Shown: positions 25,014 to 35,068, counted from the stretch's first letter. The stretch: 64,000 nucleotides of DNA from an uncultured Bryobacterales bacterium (GCA_951813065.1 CATOTH010000009.1:558001-622000); one strand, 5' to 3'. Notes: generated from the letters alone by a model not told the origin. Numbers and translations: made by a program.

Positions 25014-27065
25014 TCAAGCGGCCAGACCCAGACGCCTGAGCAGGGCCTCCGGATCAGGGTCCCTTCCCATGAACGCCCGAAAAAGTTCTTCGGGCTCCGC
25101 GCTGTTCCCCCGCGCAAGAACGTTCTCGCGGAATGCGGTTCCTACTTCTTTGCTGAAGATCCCTTCGCTAGCGAACCGGGTGAACGCGTCGGCGTCAAGC
25201 ATCTCGGACCACTTGTACGAGTAGTAACCCGCCCCGTACCCGACAGGACTGGCGAAAAGGTGCGTGAATCCAGCGATCATCGAGTAGTCGGATGGCAGTT
25301 TGACGGGCGAGTGCTCCTGCAGGATTGCGCGCGAGAGCGAGATGACGTCGCAGCCAGGCTCGGACACACCGGAAGTCCCGGACTCCTCGCGTTCCAGGCC
25401 GGTCCTCCGGTGCAGCGTTAGGTCGAGCGTCGCAAAGCCGACTTGGCGCATCTGGGCGTTGGCACTGCGGAAGTTCTTCGCCTGCCTCATCTTGCTGAAG
25501 AGATCTTCCGGAATTGGAGCGCCGGTCTCGTGGTGCCGAGCGAACAGGTCCAGGGCATCCCGTTCCCAGCACCAGTTCTCCATGATTTGCGACGGCAACT
25601 CGACCCAGTCCCAAGCCACGCTCGTTCCCGACAGGCTCTTGACCTCCACTCGGCTGAGCATGTGGTGGAGCAGGTGTCCGAACTCGTGAAAGATGGTTTC
25701 GACCTCTCGGTGGGTTAGGAGCGAAGGGCGCTCCGAAGTGGGTGGGGTAAGATTGCCGCAGTTCAGCCCTAGGTGCGGGGAGAATCCGTTTGCGGTAGGC
25801 TCGCCCGTGATTAGTGAGTCCATCCATGCGCCGCCGCGCTTGTTTTCGCGCGGGAAGTAGTCGACGTAGAACGATCCAAGACGGCTTCCGTCGCCATCGT
25901 CGATATCGTACGCATCGACGGACTCGTCCCAAACCTGGGCTCCTTTCCGCTTCCGAATGCGGATCCCGAACAGGCGCTGGGCAATCTCAAATAGCCCGCC
26001 CAGCACACCTGCATAAGGGAAGTAAGGGCGCAAATCTTCCTCGTCGAAGTCGTATCTATCCCTGCGCAGCTTCTCCGCCTGGTAGGCGACATCCCAAGGC
26101 TGCAATCCCCCCCCGGAGAAGGCATTGAGCTCTTCGTTCTCACGGTCAAATGCAGCTTTGGTGCGACGCCTGAGATCGTTCACGAATCGCCAGGCATTTG
26201 CGCCCGCCTTGGCCATCCGGTCTTCGAGGACGAGATCCGCGAAATCCTCGTATCCGAGCAACTGCGCCTTTTCCCCGCGCAGGGCAAGAATTCGGCGGAT
26301 GACGTCGCGGTTATCGAATTCTCCCTCCGCTGCTCGCGTATTGAAGGCCCGGTACATCCTCTCCCGGACTGATGGATCGTCCAGATAGGTCATGACCGCG
26401 AGGTAGCTTGGAGCCTGTAGGGTAAAACGCCAGCCCTCGCGGGCCTTGGAGCTAGCACTGTCGCGAGCGGCTGCGATCGCGCTGGGCGGTAGCCCGGCTA
26501 GGCCCTCCTCGGTCTCGATGTAGAGTTCGAACGCATTGGTGGCGTCCAGAACGTTCTCGGCGAACCTGGTGGTGACCTGCGCAAGTTCGACATCGATCTC
26601 TAGCTGCCGCTGCTTGTCGAGGTCTCCGAGTTCAGCTCCGCTGCGCCTGAAATCGTCAATGGTCTTCTCCAGGAAGCGCCGTTGCGTCGGCCTGAGGCAG
26701 GCTGCCTCGTCGGTATCCGCGAACGCTCGAACGCGCGTCCAGACGCCTTCGTTGATGGGAATGCTGGAGAAGAAAGCGCTCACCTTTGGCTGCACCTTGT
26801 TGAAGGCAGCGCGCAATTCGGGGTACGTCGCTACACTCTCGAGATGACCGACTACCCCCATTGCGTAGCCGAGCTTCTCGCCTAGAGCTTCCAATGCTGC
26901 CAGGGTGTTGGCGTAGCTAGGCGTCTCCCGACTGGCGATCAGGGAATCTAGAGAGGCTTGCGCTTCCGCGATCAATTGATCGATAGCGGGTTCGACATGC
27001 TCGGCACGGATGGTTTCGAACGGAACGTCAAACCGGATGGCGGTCAACGGATTCACTACGGGCAT
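25014..27065 (-). CDS. prlC: M3 family oligopeptidase (PrlC/oligopeptidase A type)
   Basis: The 683-residue zinc peptidase degrades short peptides in the cytoplasm. The catalytic HEFGHLLHHM motif is near residues 455-465, preceded by REVETIF and followed by the downstream Glu in the SQIMENWCWE region. The large helical N-terminal half, without a signal peptide, is typical for oligopeptidase A. The ATG at 27065 (PVVNPLTAIRFDVPF) is chosen over an upstream frame extension of 32 residues that has no conservation. The mpg gene follows after 35 bases. The upstream 119 bases separate it from divergent dapF. Confidence 0.93.
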   Translation of the reverse strand: MPVVNPLTAIRFDVPFETIRAEHVEPAIDQLIAEAQASLDSLIASRETPSYANTLAALEALGEKLGYAMGVVGHLESVATYPELRAAFNKVQPKVSAFFSSIPINEGVWTRVRAFADTDEAACLRPTQRRFLEKTIDDFRRSGAELGDLDKQRQLEIDVELAQVTTRFAENVLDATNAFELYIETEEGLAGLPPSAIAAARDSASSKAREGWRFTLQAPSYLAVMTYLDDPSVRERMYRAFNTRAAEGEFDNRDVIRRILALRGEKAQLLGYEDFADLVLEDRMAKAGANAWRFVNDLRRRTKAAFDRENEELNAFSGGGLQPWDVAYQAEKLRRDRYDFDEEDLRPYFPYAGVLGGLFEIAQRLFGIRIRKRKGAQVWDESVDAYDIDDGDGSRLGSFYVDYFPRENKRGGAWMDSLITGEPTANGFSPHLGLNCGNLTPPTSERPSLLTHREVETIFHEFGHLLHHMLSRVEVKSLSGTSVAWDWVELPSQIMENWCWERDALDLFARHHETGAPIPEDLFSKMRQAKNFRSANAQMRQVGFATLDLTLHRRTGLEREESGTSGVSEPGCDVISLSRAILQEHSPVKLPSDYSMIAGFTHLFASPVGYGAGYYSYKWSEMLDADAFTRFASEGIFSKEVGTAFRENVLARGNSAEPEELFRAFMGRDPDPEALLRRLGLAA

Positions 27066-27184
27066 TGCAAAGCTCCAGCGTACCAGCGACCGTTCGGTCT
27101 GGTTCCTGGCAGTGGTATTGGGCTGCGGTGCTCCGAGGAGATTGCATCCGGATCTGCCCACCGCGGTGACGCAAACTAGGGGGA

Positions 27185-28042
27185 ATGCGTTCTCTTGGAT
27201 TCGTCAAGGCTCAGGCGGCGGGCAACGACTTCCTGGTCGTCGATGCCGCTAGGATCGCTGAAGCGGGCATCAGCGATGAAGATCACGCGCGGTTCGCCGC
27301 CCGGATCTGCAGTCGCCGGTTCGGCGTCGGGGCGGATGGCTTGGAAGTTGTCAGCGCGTCAAAAGCTCTCAACGCCGACTTCGGCGCCCGACTCTGGAAC
27401 AGTGATGGAAGTCCTGCCGAGATCTCGGGAAACGGAACTCGCTGCGTCGCAGCGTACTTGACGGAGCAGCGGCTCGTGTCGGGGCGTTTCTCGATTGAGA
27501 CGGACGCTGGGGTCAGGGATGTCGAATTGGTGCTCGCCAGCCCTCCGGGCTTTGAATTCCGGATGAGAACGGACGAAGCGGAGTGCCGCGTGATGGGAGC
27601 TGCTGTGGAATTGAAGCTGGGAGCGGACCGCCAAACCGTCACGACCGTCGATGTGGGGAACCCGCAGTGCGTATGTCTCGTCGAATCTTTCGGTTTCGAT
27701 TGGCAGGCGCTCGGCGCGGCACTGGAATGCCATCCTCACTTCCCCAATCGAACCAATGTCTCGTTTGTCAGAGTCGGGGTGGGCCGCGGGGGTATCCCGA
27801 AGCTGGAACTGCGGTTCTGGGAGCGCGGTGCTGGGGCCACGTTGAGCTCCGGAACAGGCTCGCTGGGAGCAGCAGTCGCCGCTCGACACCATGGTTGGAT
27901 TCGACGCAGCGCGGAAATCCATACGCAGGGTGGTGAGATGCTGGTTGACTGGGACGATGGAATCGGCCTGACGGGGCCGGTCAGAATCATCGCTCGGGGC
28001 GACTACCTCTTGGAAGGACAAACTGAACACTCGAGTCGCTGA
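27185..28042 (+). CDS. dapF: Diaminopimelate epimerase-like protein with Cys to Ser at second catalytic site
   Basis: The 285-residue protein has the two-domain DapF fold. Recognised parts are VKAQAAGNDFLVVD, RRFGVGADGLEVV, LWNSDGSPAEISGNGTRC with the first catalytic Cys at C87, DVGNPQCV, and the second-domain segment FWERGAGATLSSGTGS. In canonical DapF this last motif reads CGTG and supplies the second base. Here the residue is Ser222 (codon TCC, 27848-27850). DapF converts LL- to meso-diaminopimelate for lysine and peptidoglycan, using the two Cys as acid and base. With Ser the enzyme may be slower, may catalyse a related reaction, or may be normal in this lineage. No other lysine genes are adjacent. 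Confidence 0.85.
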   Translation: MRSLGFVKAQAAGNDFLVVDAARIAEAGISDEDHARFAARICSRRFGVGADGLEVVSASKALNADFGARLWNSDGSPAEISGNGTRCVAAYLTEQRLVSGRFSIETDAGVRDVELVLASPPGFEFRMRTDEAECRVMGAAVELKLGADRQTVTTVDVGNPQCVCLVESFGFDWQALGAALECHPHFPNRTNVSFVRVGVGRGGIPKLELRFWERGAGATLSSGTGSLGAAVAARHHGWIRRSAEIHTQGGEMLVDWDDGIGLTGPVRIIARGDYLLEGQTEHSSR

Positions 28043-28135
28043 AGCCTATCCAGTCCAGGACTAGAAGGGCGGGCTCTGTTGCCCAGCCTTGGTGTCCAGC
28101 CCCCCGAACGGTTGGGATCTGGCACTCTAGAAGCT

Positions 28136-29056
28136 ATGCGCATCGCTTGGACCTTCTTCTTGGCCGCGTCGGCCGTTCTGGCCCAGGAGCCCCCGGCCGG
28201 CGGAATTGTCACCCAAGGCCTCGCTGTCGAGACGTTTTCTTGCGGCGACCTAGCACGGGAATGCACTGGCCGGACCCGCCGCTTCGTTGAGGCCCGCTGC
28301 GGGATTGTCGAATCCCCGAACGGTGCACGCCTTCAGGTTCCTACCGAGCCGGCGACGGGGCCGGACCCGGTAGACCTGTACAACGATTGCAGTGGGCCGG
28401 GAGCCAATCCGGACCATCTCGAGCAGTTGGAGACCGTATTGATCGATCAGGATGGTGAAGAGATCACAGGCTACGTCTTCGGAGACAACTACTACGAGTT
28501 GTATGTCAACGGGACGATCGTGGCCCGGGACCCCGTCGGCTTTATTCCATTCAACTCGGGCGTCGTGCGCTTCAAGGCGAGGGGGCCACTGACATATGCG
28601 GTCAAGCTGGTGGACTGGGGCACGCACCTGGGTGTCGGAATGGAGTATGACCGCTGGAACGTCGGAGACGGAGGGTTTATCGCCCGGTTCAGCGACGGCA
28701 CGGAAACGGGGGCCGACTGGAAGTGCCGAGCATACTATATCAGCCCGATCGAGGACGTCTCGTGCGTGAAGCCAGGACCGGACACCTCGGCATGTCCGGA
28801 GAGGCCGCCCTGCGTGGAGAACAATCCCGCGACGTGCCGGGCGCTGCACTACCCGGTGCCGGAGGATTGGGCGTCTCCGAATTTCGATGATTCGGATTGG
28901 CACGGGGCTTCGACATATCCTGCGAGCGATGTCACCAATCAGCGTGCCTACCGCGACTATGCAGAAAAATTCGGAAACGCGGACTTCATCTGGTCACACA
29001 ATCTAGACCAGGACAATCTAGTACTCTGCCGCTCGCAGGTGAGTGGCGCCCCTTGA
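28136..29056 (+). CDS. Secreted Cys-rich protein of unknown function
   Basis: The ATG at 28136 gives 306 residues with a short Sec signal (RIAWTFFLAASAVLAQ). The mature part contains ten Cys, an even number that fits disulfides in an exported protein. A beta-rich middle reads YYELYVNGTIVARD and FKARGPLTYAVKLVDWG. The C-terminal WASPNFDDSDWHGASTYPAS and FIWSHNLDQDNLVLCR resemble galactose-binding-like carbohydrate modules. I do not recognise an enzymatic motif. The nearest impression is of extracellular proteins also found in algae, which needs a search. It converges with RNase D and is preceded by dapF after 93 bases. Confidence 0.7.
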   Translation: MRIAWTFFLAASAVLAQEPPAGGIVTQGLAVETFSCGDLARECTGRTRRFVEARCGIVESPNGARLQVPTEPATGPDPVDLYNDCSGPGANPDHLEQLETVLIDQDGEEITGYVFGDNYYELYVNGTIVARDPVGFIPFNSGVVRFKARGPLTYAVKLVDWGTHLGVGMEYDRWNVGDGGFIARFSDGTETGADWKCRAYYISPIEDVSCVKPGPDTSACPERPPCVENNPATCRALHYPVPEDWASPNFDDSDWHGASTYPASDVTNQRAYRDYAEKFGNADFIWSHNLDQDNLVLCRSQVSGAP

Positions 29057-29101
29057 TCCAGGGAGACCTTACCAGGTCGCTGGGTGCTCGCCCAAGCGGA
29101 T

Positions 29102-30307
29102 TCACGCTTCCTGCTGGGTCGCAATGCCCTTGACTAGCCGCAATCCCCGGCGCCCGTTCAGGATTGCGACTAGATCCTCGCCGACGAGTTCCACGGCCCT
29201 AGGCTCGAGAATGCCTGACTTGGCCAACGCCTCGGTGTCTTTGAAATTTCCGCGAAGCAATTCCACCATTGAGTCATTCTTGACGAGCAGTCGAAGCGGT
29301 AGCTTGTGGTCTGCCGCTAACGCGTTCAGGAAGCACCGGAGCACGACTAGCGCGGCTGATTCCTTCGTTGTGGGCCCCCGTTTCGGATTCTCCCTGACAT
29401 AGTCGCGAGGTGGCGATTGCGCTCCTCGCTGAATAGCAGCCAGCACTCTGCTTGCGCCGCCGGGCCGCTTTGAAATCCCAAGACCGCGAAAATCCTCGAG
29501 CTGCGCCGCGCTTCCAGGGCGGGCCATCGAGAGCTTGAGCAGGATCTTGTCTTCCGCCAACCAACGGCGCGGAAGGTCACGGCGCCGGGCTTCGTCCTCC
29601 CTCCACGCGATCAATTCCCCGAGCACTCCGAACGCCGTCGCATCCAGTCTCTTTCCGTCGGCGATCTTTCGGGCGATCAAGAGCGGCTCGAAGTGAGCCT
29701 TCGCGTAGTCGCCAGCCTTAGCGGACAAATCGAATGCCCATTCCTCGCGCTTCAATTCGACGAGCCGCTTCCGCAGAATGTCTGCGGCCTTCGTCAGGTG
29801 GGCGACATCGGCTGCCGCGTATCGGACCATTTCCGGAGGCAGCGGGCGCTTCAGCCAATTGGTACGACTGTGCCCCTTGTCTATATCGACGCGGAGTAGC
29901 TTGTGCAGGAGCGTGGAGAGTCCAACCTGGTCGCCCATCCCGGTCATCGCTGCCGCAACCGAGGTATCGAGCACGGGCTCGGCAACTACACCATAGGATT
30001 GGTGGAGGCACATTTGGTCTTGGTCGACAGCATGTGCCACCTTGAGAGTGCGTGGCGACACAAACACGTCCATCAAGGGCTTCATCTCCCGAGGGGAAAG
30101 AGCCAGAGGATCGACTAGCCAGGTCCGCTCGGCGTCCGCGACCTGGATAAGTCCCAAGCGCGGAGAGTAAGTCCGTTCCCAAAGGAATTCCGTATCGAAT
30201 GCTATCGCGTCCTGTTGTGCCAATTCACGCCCTAAGGCGCCGAGTTGGCCAGGAGTGTCGACATACAGGATCTTGTTTGAGGTTGAATTGTTCTTGGAAG
30301 ATGCCAA
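29102..30307 (-). CDS. rnd: Ribonuclease D
   Basis: The 401-residue 3'-5' exoribonuclease trims tRNA and other structured RNA. The DEDD exonuclease domain is clear: Exo I AIAFDTEFLWERTY, Exo II HAVDQDQMCL, Exo III YAAADVAHLTKAADIL. One HRDC helical domain follows (about residues 215-290), with a further C-terminal region. The only usable start is TTG at 30307; no ATG or GTG precedes the conserved ILYVDTPGQ region, and no ribosome binding site is evident. The region just upstream is AT-rich for this window and may hold the promoter. Confidence 0.92.
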   Translation of the reverse strand: MASSKNNSTSNKILYVDTPGQLGALGRELAQQDAIAFDTEFLWERTYSPRLGLIQVADAERTWLVDPLALSPREMKPLMDVFVSPRTLKVAHAVDQDQMCLHQSYGVVAEPVLDTSVAAAMTGMGDQVGLSTLLHKLLRVDIDKGHSRTNWLKRPLPPEMVRYAAADVAHLTKAADILRKRLVELKREEWAFDLSAKAGDYAKAHFEPLLIARKIADGKRLDATAFGVLGELIAWREDEARRRDLPRRWLAEDKILLKLSMARPGSAAQLEDFRGLGISKRPGGASRVLAAIQRGAQSPPRDYVRENPKRGPTTKESAALVVLRCFLNALAADHKLPLRLLVKNDSMVELLRGNFKDTEALAKSGILEPRAVELVGEDLVAILNGRRGLRLVKGIATQQEA

Positions 30308-30887
30308 AAATATCGGTTAGGTTCAGTACAGCCTAAATCTTAGGATACCATCGCATGTCATCCGCGCCGGGGAGGGGCGTTCGAGGCCATGAGCCAGTTG
30401 GCAAGGTGTCTCCAACAGTCTCAGTGATGGCGATTGGAAGCGTCGAAGCGCTTCGGTGGAATGCCACATGACGGATCGATTGGGTGCTCGGTCGGAAATC
30501 GGCATTCTCTCACTCCGGCGGAGGACGCGACAGCCCGCTTACGATAGAGGAGATCAACAGCATCGGCGCTGTTGTGGGTATGCGGCCAATCGAGCTGAGG
30601 GAGAACTGGATGCGGCGGGATTCGTGCGGGCCTCGAAAGTGTGCGAAATCAGGTGGCCGGACCGATAGGGCCCGCGGCCTCTCCGGCGTTCTGCTCCCCG
30701 GTCATGTTGGGCCGGATCGTACACGTGGAACACTGGGGCTCTTGTCGCGATCCGCACTAGTCCCGAGGCCCGTGGAATTCGTGGCGGGATCGCTCCCGGC
30801 CCTCCCCGGCTCCCAAGTCTGGAGGTCCATTCGGCTCGCACCCAGTCCTGGCGATCTTTCGGAATCGCTTGCCTGGAGATCGTTCAA
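30308..30887. other. 580-base divergent intergenic region
   Basis: This lies between the starts of RNase D and hpnC. The first 50 bases are AT-rich and may contain the rnd promoter. A 135-codon plus-strand frame (30484-30891) and overlapping short frames have no recognisable domain. They may be noise or a decayed gene. Confidence 0.45.
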
Positions 30888-31841
30888 GTGATCTTCCCGA
30901 TCGAATTCCTCGAGGAGCATGGCAGAAGTTTCCCGGCTTGGGGGCTGGATGACTCGCGACGTTACACGCGCGCGTTGACCCGAGCGCACTACGAGAACTT
31001 CTCCGTCGCGAGCATGCTAGTTCCGAAACGCCTCCGTCAAGACTATTGCAACATTTACGCATACTGCCGCTGGGCTGACGACCTCGGGGATGAAACTGGT
31101 GATCCTGCCAAGAGCTTGGACCTGCTCGGCTGGTGGCGGAGCGAACTCCTGTCAATGTACTCCGGACAAGCCATTCATCCGGTCTTCGTTGCGCTCCGCG
31201 ACACCGTTGTGAGGCACGGGTTGCCGCCACAGGACTTCGAGGACCTGCTGCACGCATTCGAGCAAGACCAATCGATCCAACGCTACGGCACGTATGGGGA
31301 CTTGCTCGAATACTGTCGCTTCTCGGCAAATCCAGTCGGAAGATTGGTGTTGAGGGTCAACGATTGCGTTGATGAAGGCCTGTTTAACCTCTCGGATAGG
31401 ATCTGCACCGCACTGCAGATGGCCAACCACTGGCAGGACATCAGGCGCGACTGGGGAATGGACCGTGTCTACATGCCGATAGAGGTCATGGAATCAAATG
31501 GCTACAGCCTCGAGATGCTTGCAGATGACATGGCTTCCGGCACAGCGTCGGACGACTGCAAGAATACCGTGCGTGAATTGACCGAGCGTGCGGCGGCTCT
31601 TTTCACCTCAGGCCTGCCTCTCGCAGACCGCCTCGAGGGCCGGTTGGCTTTCGAGATTGAACTGTTTGCTCGAGCGGGAATGGCGGTCTTGGAGAAGATT
31701 CGAGCGCAAGGCTGGGATACGATCGCCCACCGGCCGACGATTCACAGATCGGAGCGCGTGATGCTGTTGTTGCGTGTCATGGGACGTCGAATGGTTCGGG
31801 TAATCGCGCTCGAAACCCGGTCCCAGCGAGTTCCCGACTGA
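30888..31841 (+). CDS. hpnC: Squalene/phytoene synthase family protein (HpnC type)
   Basis: The 317-residue protein matches trans-isoprenyl diphosphate synthases that condense or process C15 or C20 diphosphates. The first Asp-rich motif is YAYCRWADDLGDETGD and the second is ANHWQDIRRDWGMDRVYMP. SANPVGRLVLRV is the conserved pocket segment, typical for HpnC, which acts with HpnD and HpnE to make squalene for hopanoids or sterols. HpnD and HpnE are not in the window. The start is GTG at 30888, with GGAG eleven bases before it. The gene converges with the TonB-dependent receptor. Confidence 0.9.
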   Translation: MIFPIEFLEEHGRSFPAWGLDDSRRYTRALTRAHYENFSVASMLVPKRLRQDYCNIYAYCRWADDLGDETGDPAKSLDLLGWWRSELLSMYSGQAIHPVFVALRDTVVRHGLPPQDFEDLLHAFEQDQSIQRYGTYGDLLEYCRFSANPVGRLVLRVNDCVDEGLFNLSDRICTALQMANHWQDIRRDWGMDRVYMPIEVMESNGYSLEMLADDMASGTASDDCKNTVRELTERAAALFTSGLPLADRLEGRLAFEIELFARAGMAVLEKIRAQGWDTIAHRPTIHRSERVMLLLRVMGRRMVRVIALETRSQRVPD

Positions 31842-31890
31842 AATTGCCACGAGCCATGACGGCGAAACGGTCTCCGGTGCGCTGCCCGAG

Positions 31891-34800
31891 CTAGAACGAG
31901 AGGCGCACTGTGAACTGAAACTGTCGCGGGTCGAAGGCAGACGCAAATGAGAAAGGCTCTGTGACTGGCCCGCGACGGCCGACCAGCCTGGCTGGCAGAT
32001 CGTCGAGCGACGCATTGCCGACGACCCCGTTCACCCCCCTGAAATTGGTCTTGTTCAGGATGTTGAACATTTCCCCGATCGTCTCCACGCTCATGCGCTC
32101 ACTCAATGTGAACGTCCTCGCCAAGCGCATGTCGAGGCCCAAGTAGCTCGGTCCAACACCGACATTCCGACCGAGCCCCCAAGGCCGGTGTGTGTCGTTG
32201 TGGCGATCGCCGATCGTGTCGAATCCCGCGTTTAGATTGAACGGTGCTCCGGATCGCGCAAGCATGATTCCGGAAAGCGTGAAATCGGCAAGCAGGTTCT
32301 TCCCGAAACCCTGCCCGCTGGTCGTCTTCCACGGAGATTGTGCCACCGCATGGGCGACAAAACGGTGCTTGCGATGAAAATGGGATAGAGCCAGTTCGCC
32401 GCGAGCATCCCACTGCACGTGAGGCTCAAAGGACGAATTGTAGTCCGTGTTCTCATCGATGTGCTTGCTCCACGTGTGGTGGGCCGAGACCGTGAAGCCA
32501 CGTGAGAACCGTTTCTTCAATTGCACGATCATCGCGTGGTAGTACGACCGGGCCCAGCTGCCGTAGACGTTGTCTTGGAGGATCAGAGGGTTGTGGAAAC
32601 CCACGATCGGTCTGCCGGCTTCGTTCGCCCCGGCCTGGTAAACATTTAGGTCTAGCGGCCGTATGATGTGAATGCCGCGGTTGTAGTTGTAACCCACCGA
32701 GAGTGCATAGCCGCTGATTTCGCGCTGCACCTCGAGACTTCCTTGCTGCGAGTAGGGGTTCACGGTGTCTTCTGCCAATCTGAATCCAACCCGCAAGGGA
32801 TAGCCGGGACTGGGATGGATGCCGTGTACGGCCAAGTCCTCACGCTGTATCGCGCGCTGACCGAGGATCCCCCTCGCCTGAGCTGTTTGGAAGATCTCGG
32901 CAGACGTCAACGGTTGCCCACTAAGCGTGCTTTGAATGCCCGGCAGTCCCGTCAGGGGTATGAAGACTTGGTAGATCTGCTGTTTGTCGCCGAGGAGGTC
33001 GTTGACATACACGGTTTGCCCGTCGATCCGTGCATAGAAGAACCCGAAGCCACCTCGAACGACAGTTTTCGAATCTGGGCTCCATGCGAATCCGGCCCGG
33101 GGGCCGATGTTGTTGTAGTCACGCGGAAAGCGAGTCTTCAGTTCGAGTTCGTGGCGAATGCCGAGAGTCAGCATGAACTTTGGCGTAACGCGAATAGCGT
33201 CCTCGACGAAGAAGTTGATACGGTTTGTCCAGCCCAGCCAATAGGGGTCACCGAAGCCTTGCTGGTAAATCGTGGGCAATCCTAGGGCGAACGCCTGCAA
33301 CGACGAGATCGGAGCGTCCACTGCGCCAGCTAGCGCACCTGCCCCGGCCTGCGCTAGCAAGCCCTTGAGCAGTTGCGATGTTCCCGGGCCGGCAGCGTTG
33401 TCGATGATGCTCCCAAGCGGCACCGCTTCGCCGAACACGAATCGACCACCCATGAATGTCTCCGATCGCACCCAGTCGCGCAACGGGTTGACGTCGGCTC
33501 CGAACTTGAGCGTCTGCCGACCGGAGATACGCATGAAATTCTGACGCACCTGGTAGACTCGCTCGACTACGCGTGCCGGAAGAATGAAGTCCCGTCCGAA
33601 GTTGCCGAATCCGTTGATGTCTATGCCGGGCCCGTGGGGATCGACAGGGTATGAGCCTTCATCGTGATAACCGAAGCCGAAGCGCGTCTCGCTCACCCAC
33701 TGAGGGCTAATCACATACGTGTCACCCAGAACGAGCGAATAGTCCTTGGCCTCCGAATTGTGGCCGCGATCAAAAGCCGTCAGCGCGCCAAAACTGGTGT
33801 TTTGGTTGGAGCGTAACGTTGCATTCCCGCGGAAGAAAAGATTGTGGCCGTCACGGACCGTGTGATCGACGCGGGCTAGAAACTGTTGTCGTTCCTCTGA
33901 GAAAGGGAAGACTCCGCTGTTCCGGTCAAATCGAGAGACGATTCCCGGATAGTTGGCCGGCACGAGCGCCCCGGCTAGCTGGTTTATCAGAGGCCGGAAC
34001 TGTGGCGGTCCAGCGGCGCCCAGGACATTGATCAACTGTTGCTGCGATGACGGTAGAGAAGTCAGAAATGATCTGTCGGAGAGCAACGGCACGATGATCG
34101 ATTCGTGGCGGTCTAAGCGTTCGTACGCCGAGTAGAGGAACGTCTTGTTACGTTCTATGGGACCACCTGCCGATGCGCCGCTCTGTGCCCTCGTATAGGC
34201 TCCCTTGCCCGGGTCAAAGTAGTTGCGGGCCTGAAAACGGCGATTTCGCACCACGCCGAAAAGAGATCCGTGTAGTTCGTTCGTGCCACCCTTCGTCACG
34301 ATGTTGATCGCGCCGCCAGGTGCCCCACCCTGTTCCGTCGAAAACGAGTTCCTATTGACTTGGAACTCATGCACGGCCTCTTGACTGATCGACGCCCGCA
34401 CACTGCCAGTGTTGAGCACGTTGTCCAAGCCGTCGATCATGAACGTGTTGCCGCGTCCGTTCGTGCCGCCAATGCCCAACCCGGAGGTAGGTGTGGGCAC
34501 GATCCGGCGATCGGTCGCGTTGGCGACATAATTCGTGTCAACGACCCCCGGCGTCAACAGCGCCAAGTCGAGGTAGTCGCGGCGATTGATCGGAAGATTC
34601 TGGATTCGCACAGAGTCAATGTGGTCTGCCTGGTGAACTCGCTGGGGCTCTATGGTCGACCGAGCGGTTTCTGCTGAAACCACCACCTGATCCTCGGCCA
34701 CAGCCACCGCGAGTTGGGCAGAGATGCTGGCGGTTTCTCCGACCCGGACTTCGAGACCCTCCACCGTGAGGGGGGTAAAGTTCTCGACTTCGAAACGCAA

Positions 34801-35061
34801 CGAGTAGATCCCTGGGTCCACGAGGGTGAATACGAACTCACCCAGTTCGGACGCTGACGAATTCCTCTTGACACCGCGGTTTTCATCGACCGCTGTAATA
34901 GATACACCCGGAATGATCGCCATCGTTTCGTCGTACACGAAACCACGGATGCTTCCGGAGTTGGTTTGAGCCTGCAGGGTCGTGCCGCAGGCGAGCAAGA
35001 CAGCCAAGCCCAGGGCCACCCCGGAGAGCGCAGAGCGTTCTGAATCCAGAGAACGGGCCAT
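31891..35061 (-). CDS. TonB-dependent receptor with N-terminal carboxypeptidase-regulatory-like domain
   Basis: The 1056-residue outer-membrane protein has a Sec signal (SGVALGLAVLLACGTTLQAQ). A carboxypeptidase-regulatory-like domain follows (SGSIRGFVYDETMAIIPGVS), then the plug (IQNLPINRRDYLDLALLTPG, NTFMIDGLDNVLNTGS, GGAINIVTKGGTNELHGS) and a beta-barrel ending in the C-terminal Phe expected for BAM substrates (FQFTVRLSF). This Oar-like architecture is very characteristic of Acidobacteriota and is thought to import large organic ligands such as saccharides or peptides. The start at 35061 is decided by a strong ribosome binding site seven bases upstream; the frame runs open further upstream only by chance. 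No TonB box was assigned. The ligand is unknown. Confidence 0.95.
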   Translation of the reverse strand: MARSLDSERSALSGVALGLAVLLACGTTLQAQTNSGSIRGFVYDETMAIIPGVSITAVDENRGVKRNSSASELGEFVFTLVDPGIYSLRFEVENFTPLTVEGLEVRVGETASISAQLAVAVAEDQVVVSAETARSTIEPQRVHQADHIDSVRIQNLPINRRDYLDLALLTPGVVDTNYVANATDRRIVPTPTSGLGIGGTNGRGNTFMIDGLDNVLNTGSVRASISQEAVHEFQVNRNSFSTEQGGAPGGAINIVTKGGTNELHGSLFGVVRNRRFQARNYFDPGKGAYTRAQSGASAGGPIERNKTFLYSAYERLDRHESIIVPLLSDRSFLTSLPSSQQQLINVLGAAGPPQFRPLINQLAGALVPANYPGIVSRFDRNSGVFPFSEERQQFLARVDHTVRDGHNLFFRGNATLRSNQNTSFGALTAFDRGHNSEAKDYSLVLGDTYVISPQWVSETRFGFGYHDEGSYPVDPHGPGIDINGFGNFGRDFILPARVVERVYQVRQNFMRISGRQTLKFGADVNPLRDWVRSETFMGGRFVFGEAVPLGSIIDNAAGPGTSQLLKGLLAQAGAGALAGAVDAPISSLQAFALGLPTIYQQGFGDPYWLGWTNRINFFVEDAIRVTPKFMLTLGIRHELELKTRFPRDYNNIGPRAGFAWSPDSKTVVRGGFGFFYARIDGQTVYVNDLLGDKQQIYQVFIPLTGLPGIQSTLSGQPLTSAEIFQTAQARGILGQRAIQREDLAVHGIHPSPGYPLRVGFRLAEDTVNPYSQQGSLEVQREISGYALSVGYNYNRGIHIIRPLDLNVYQAGANEAGRPIVGFHNPLILQDNVYGSWARSYYHAMIVQLKKRFSRGFTVSAHHTWSKHIDENTDYNSSFEPHVQWDARGELALSHFHRKHRFVAHAVAQSPWKTTSGQGFGKNLLADFTLSGIMLARSGAPFNLNAGFDTIGDRHNDTHRPWGLGRNVGVGPSYLGLDMRLARTFTLSERMSVETIGEMFNILNKTNFRGVNGVVGNASLDDLPARLVGRRGPVTEPFSFASAFDPRQFQFTVRLSF

Positions 35062-35068
35062 TACGGAA

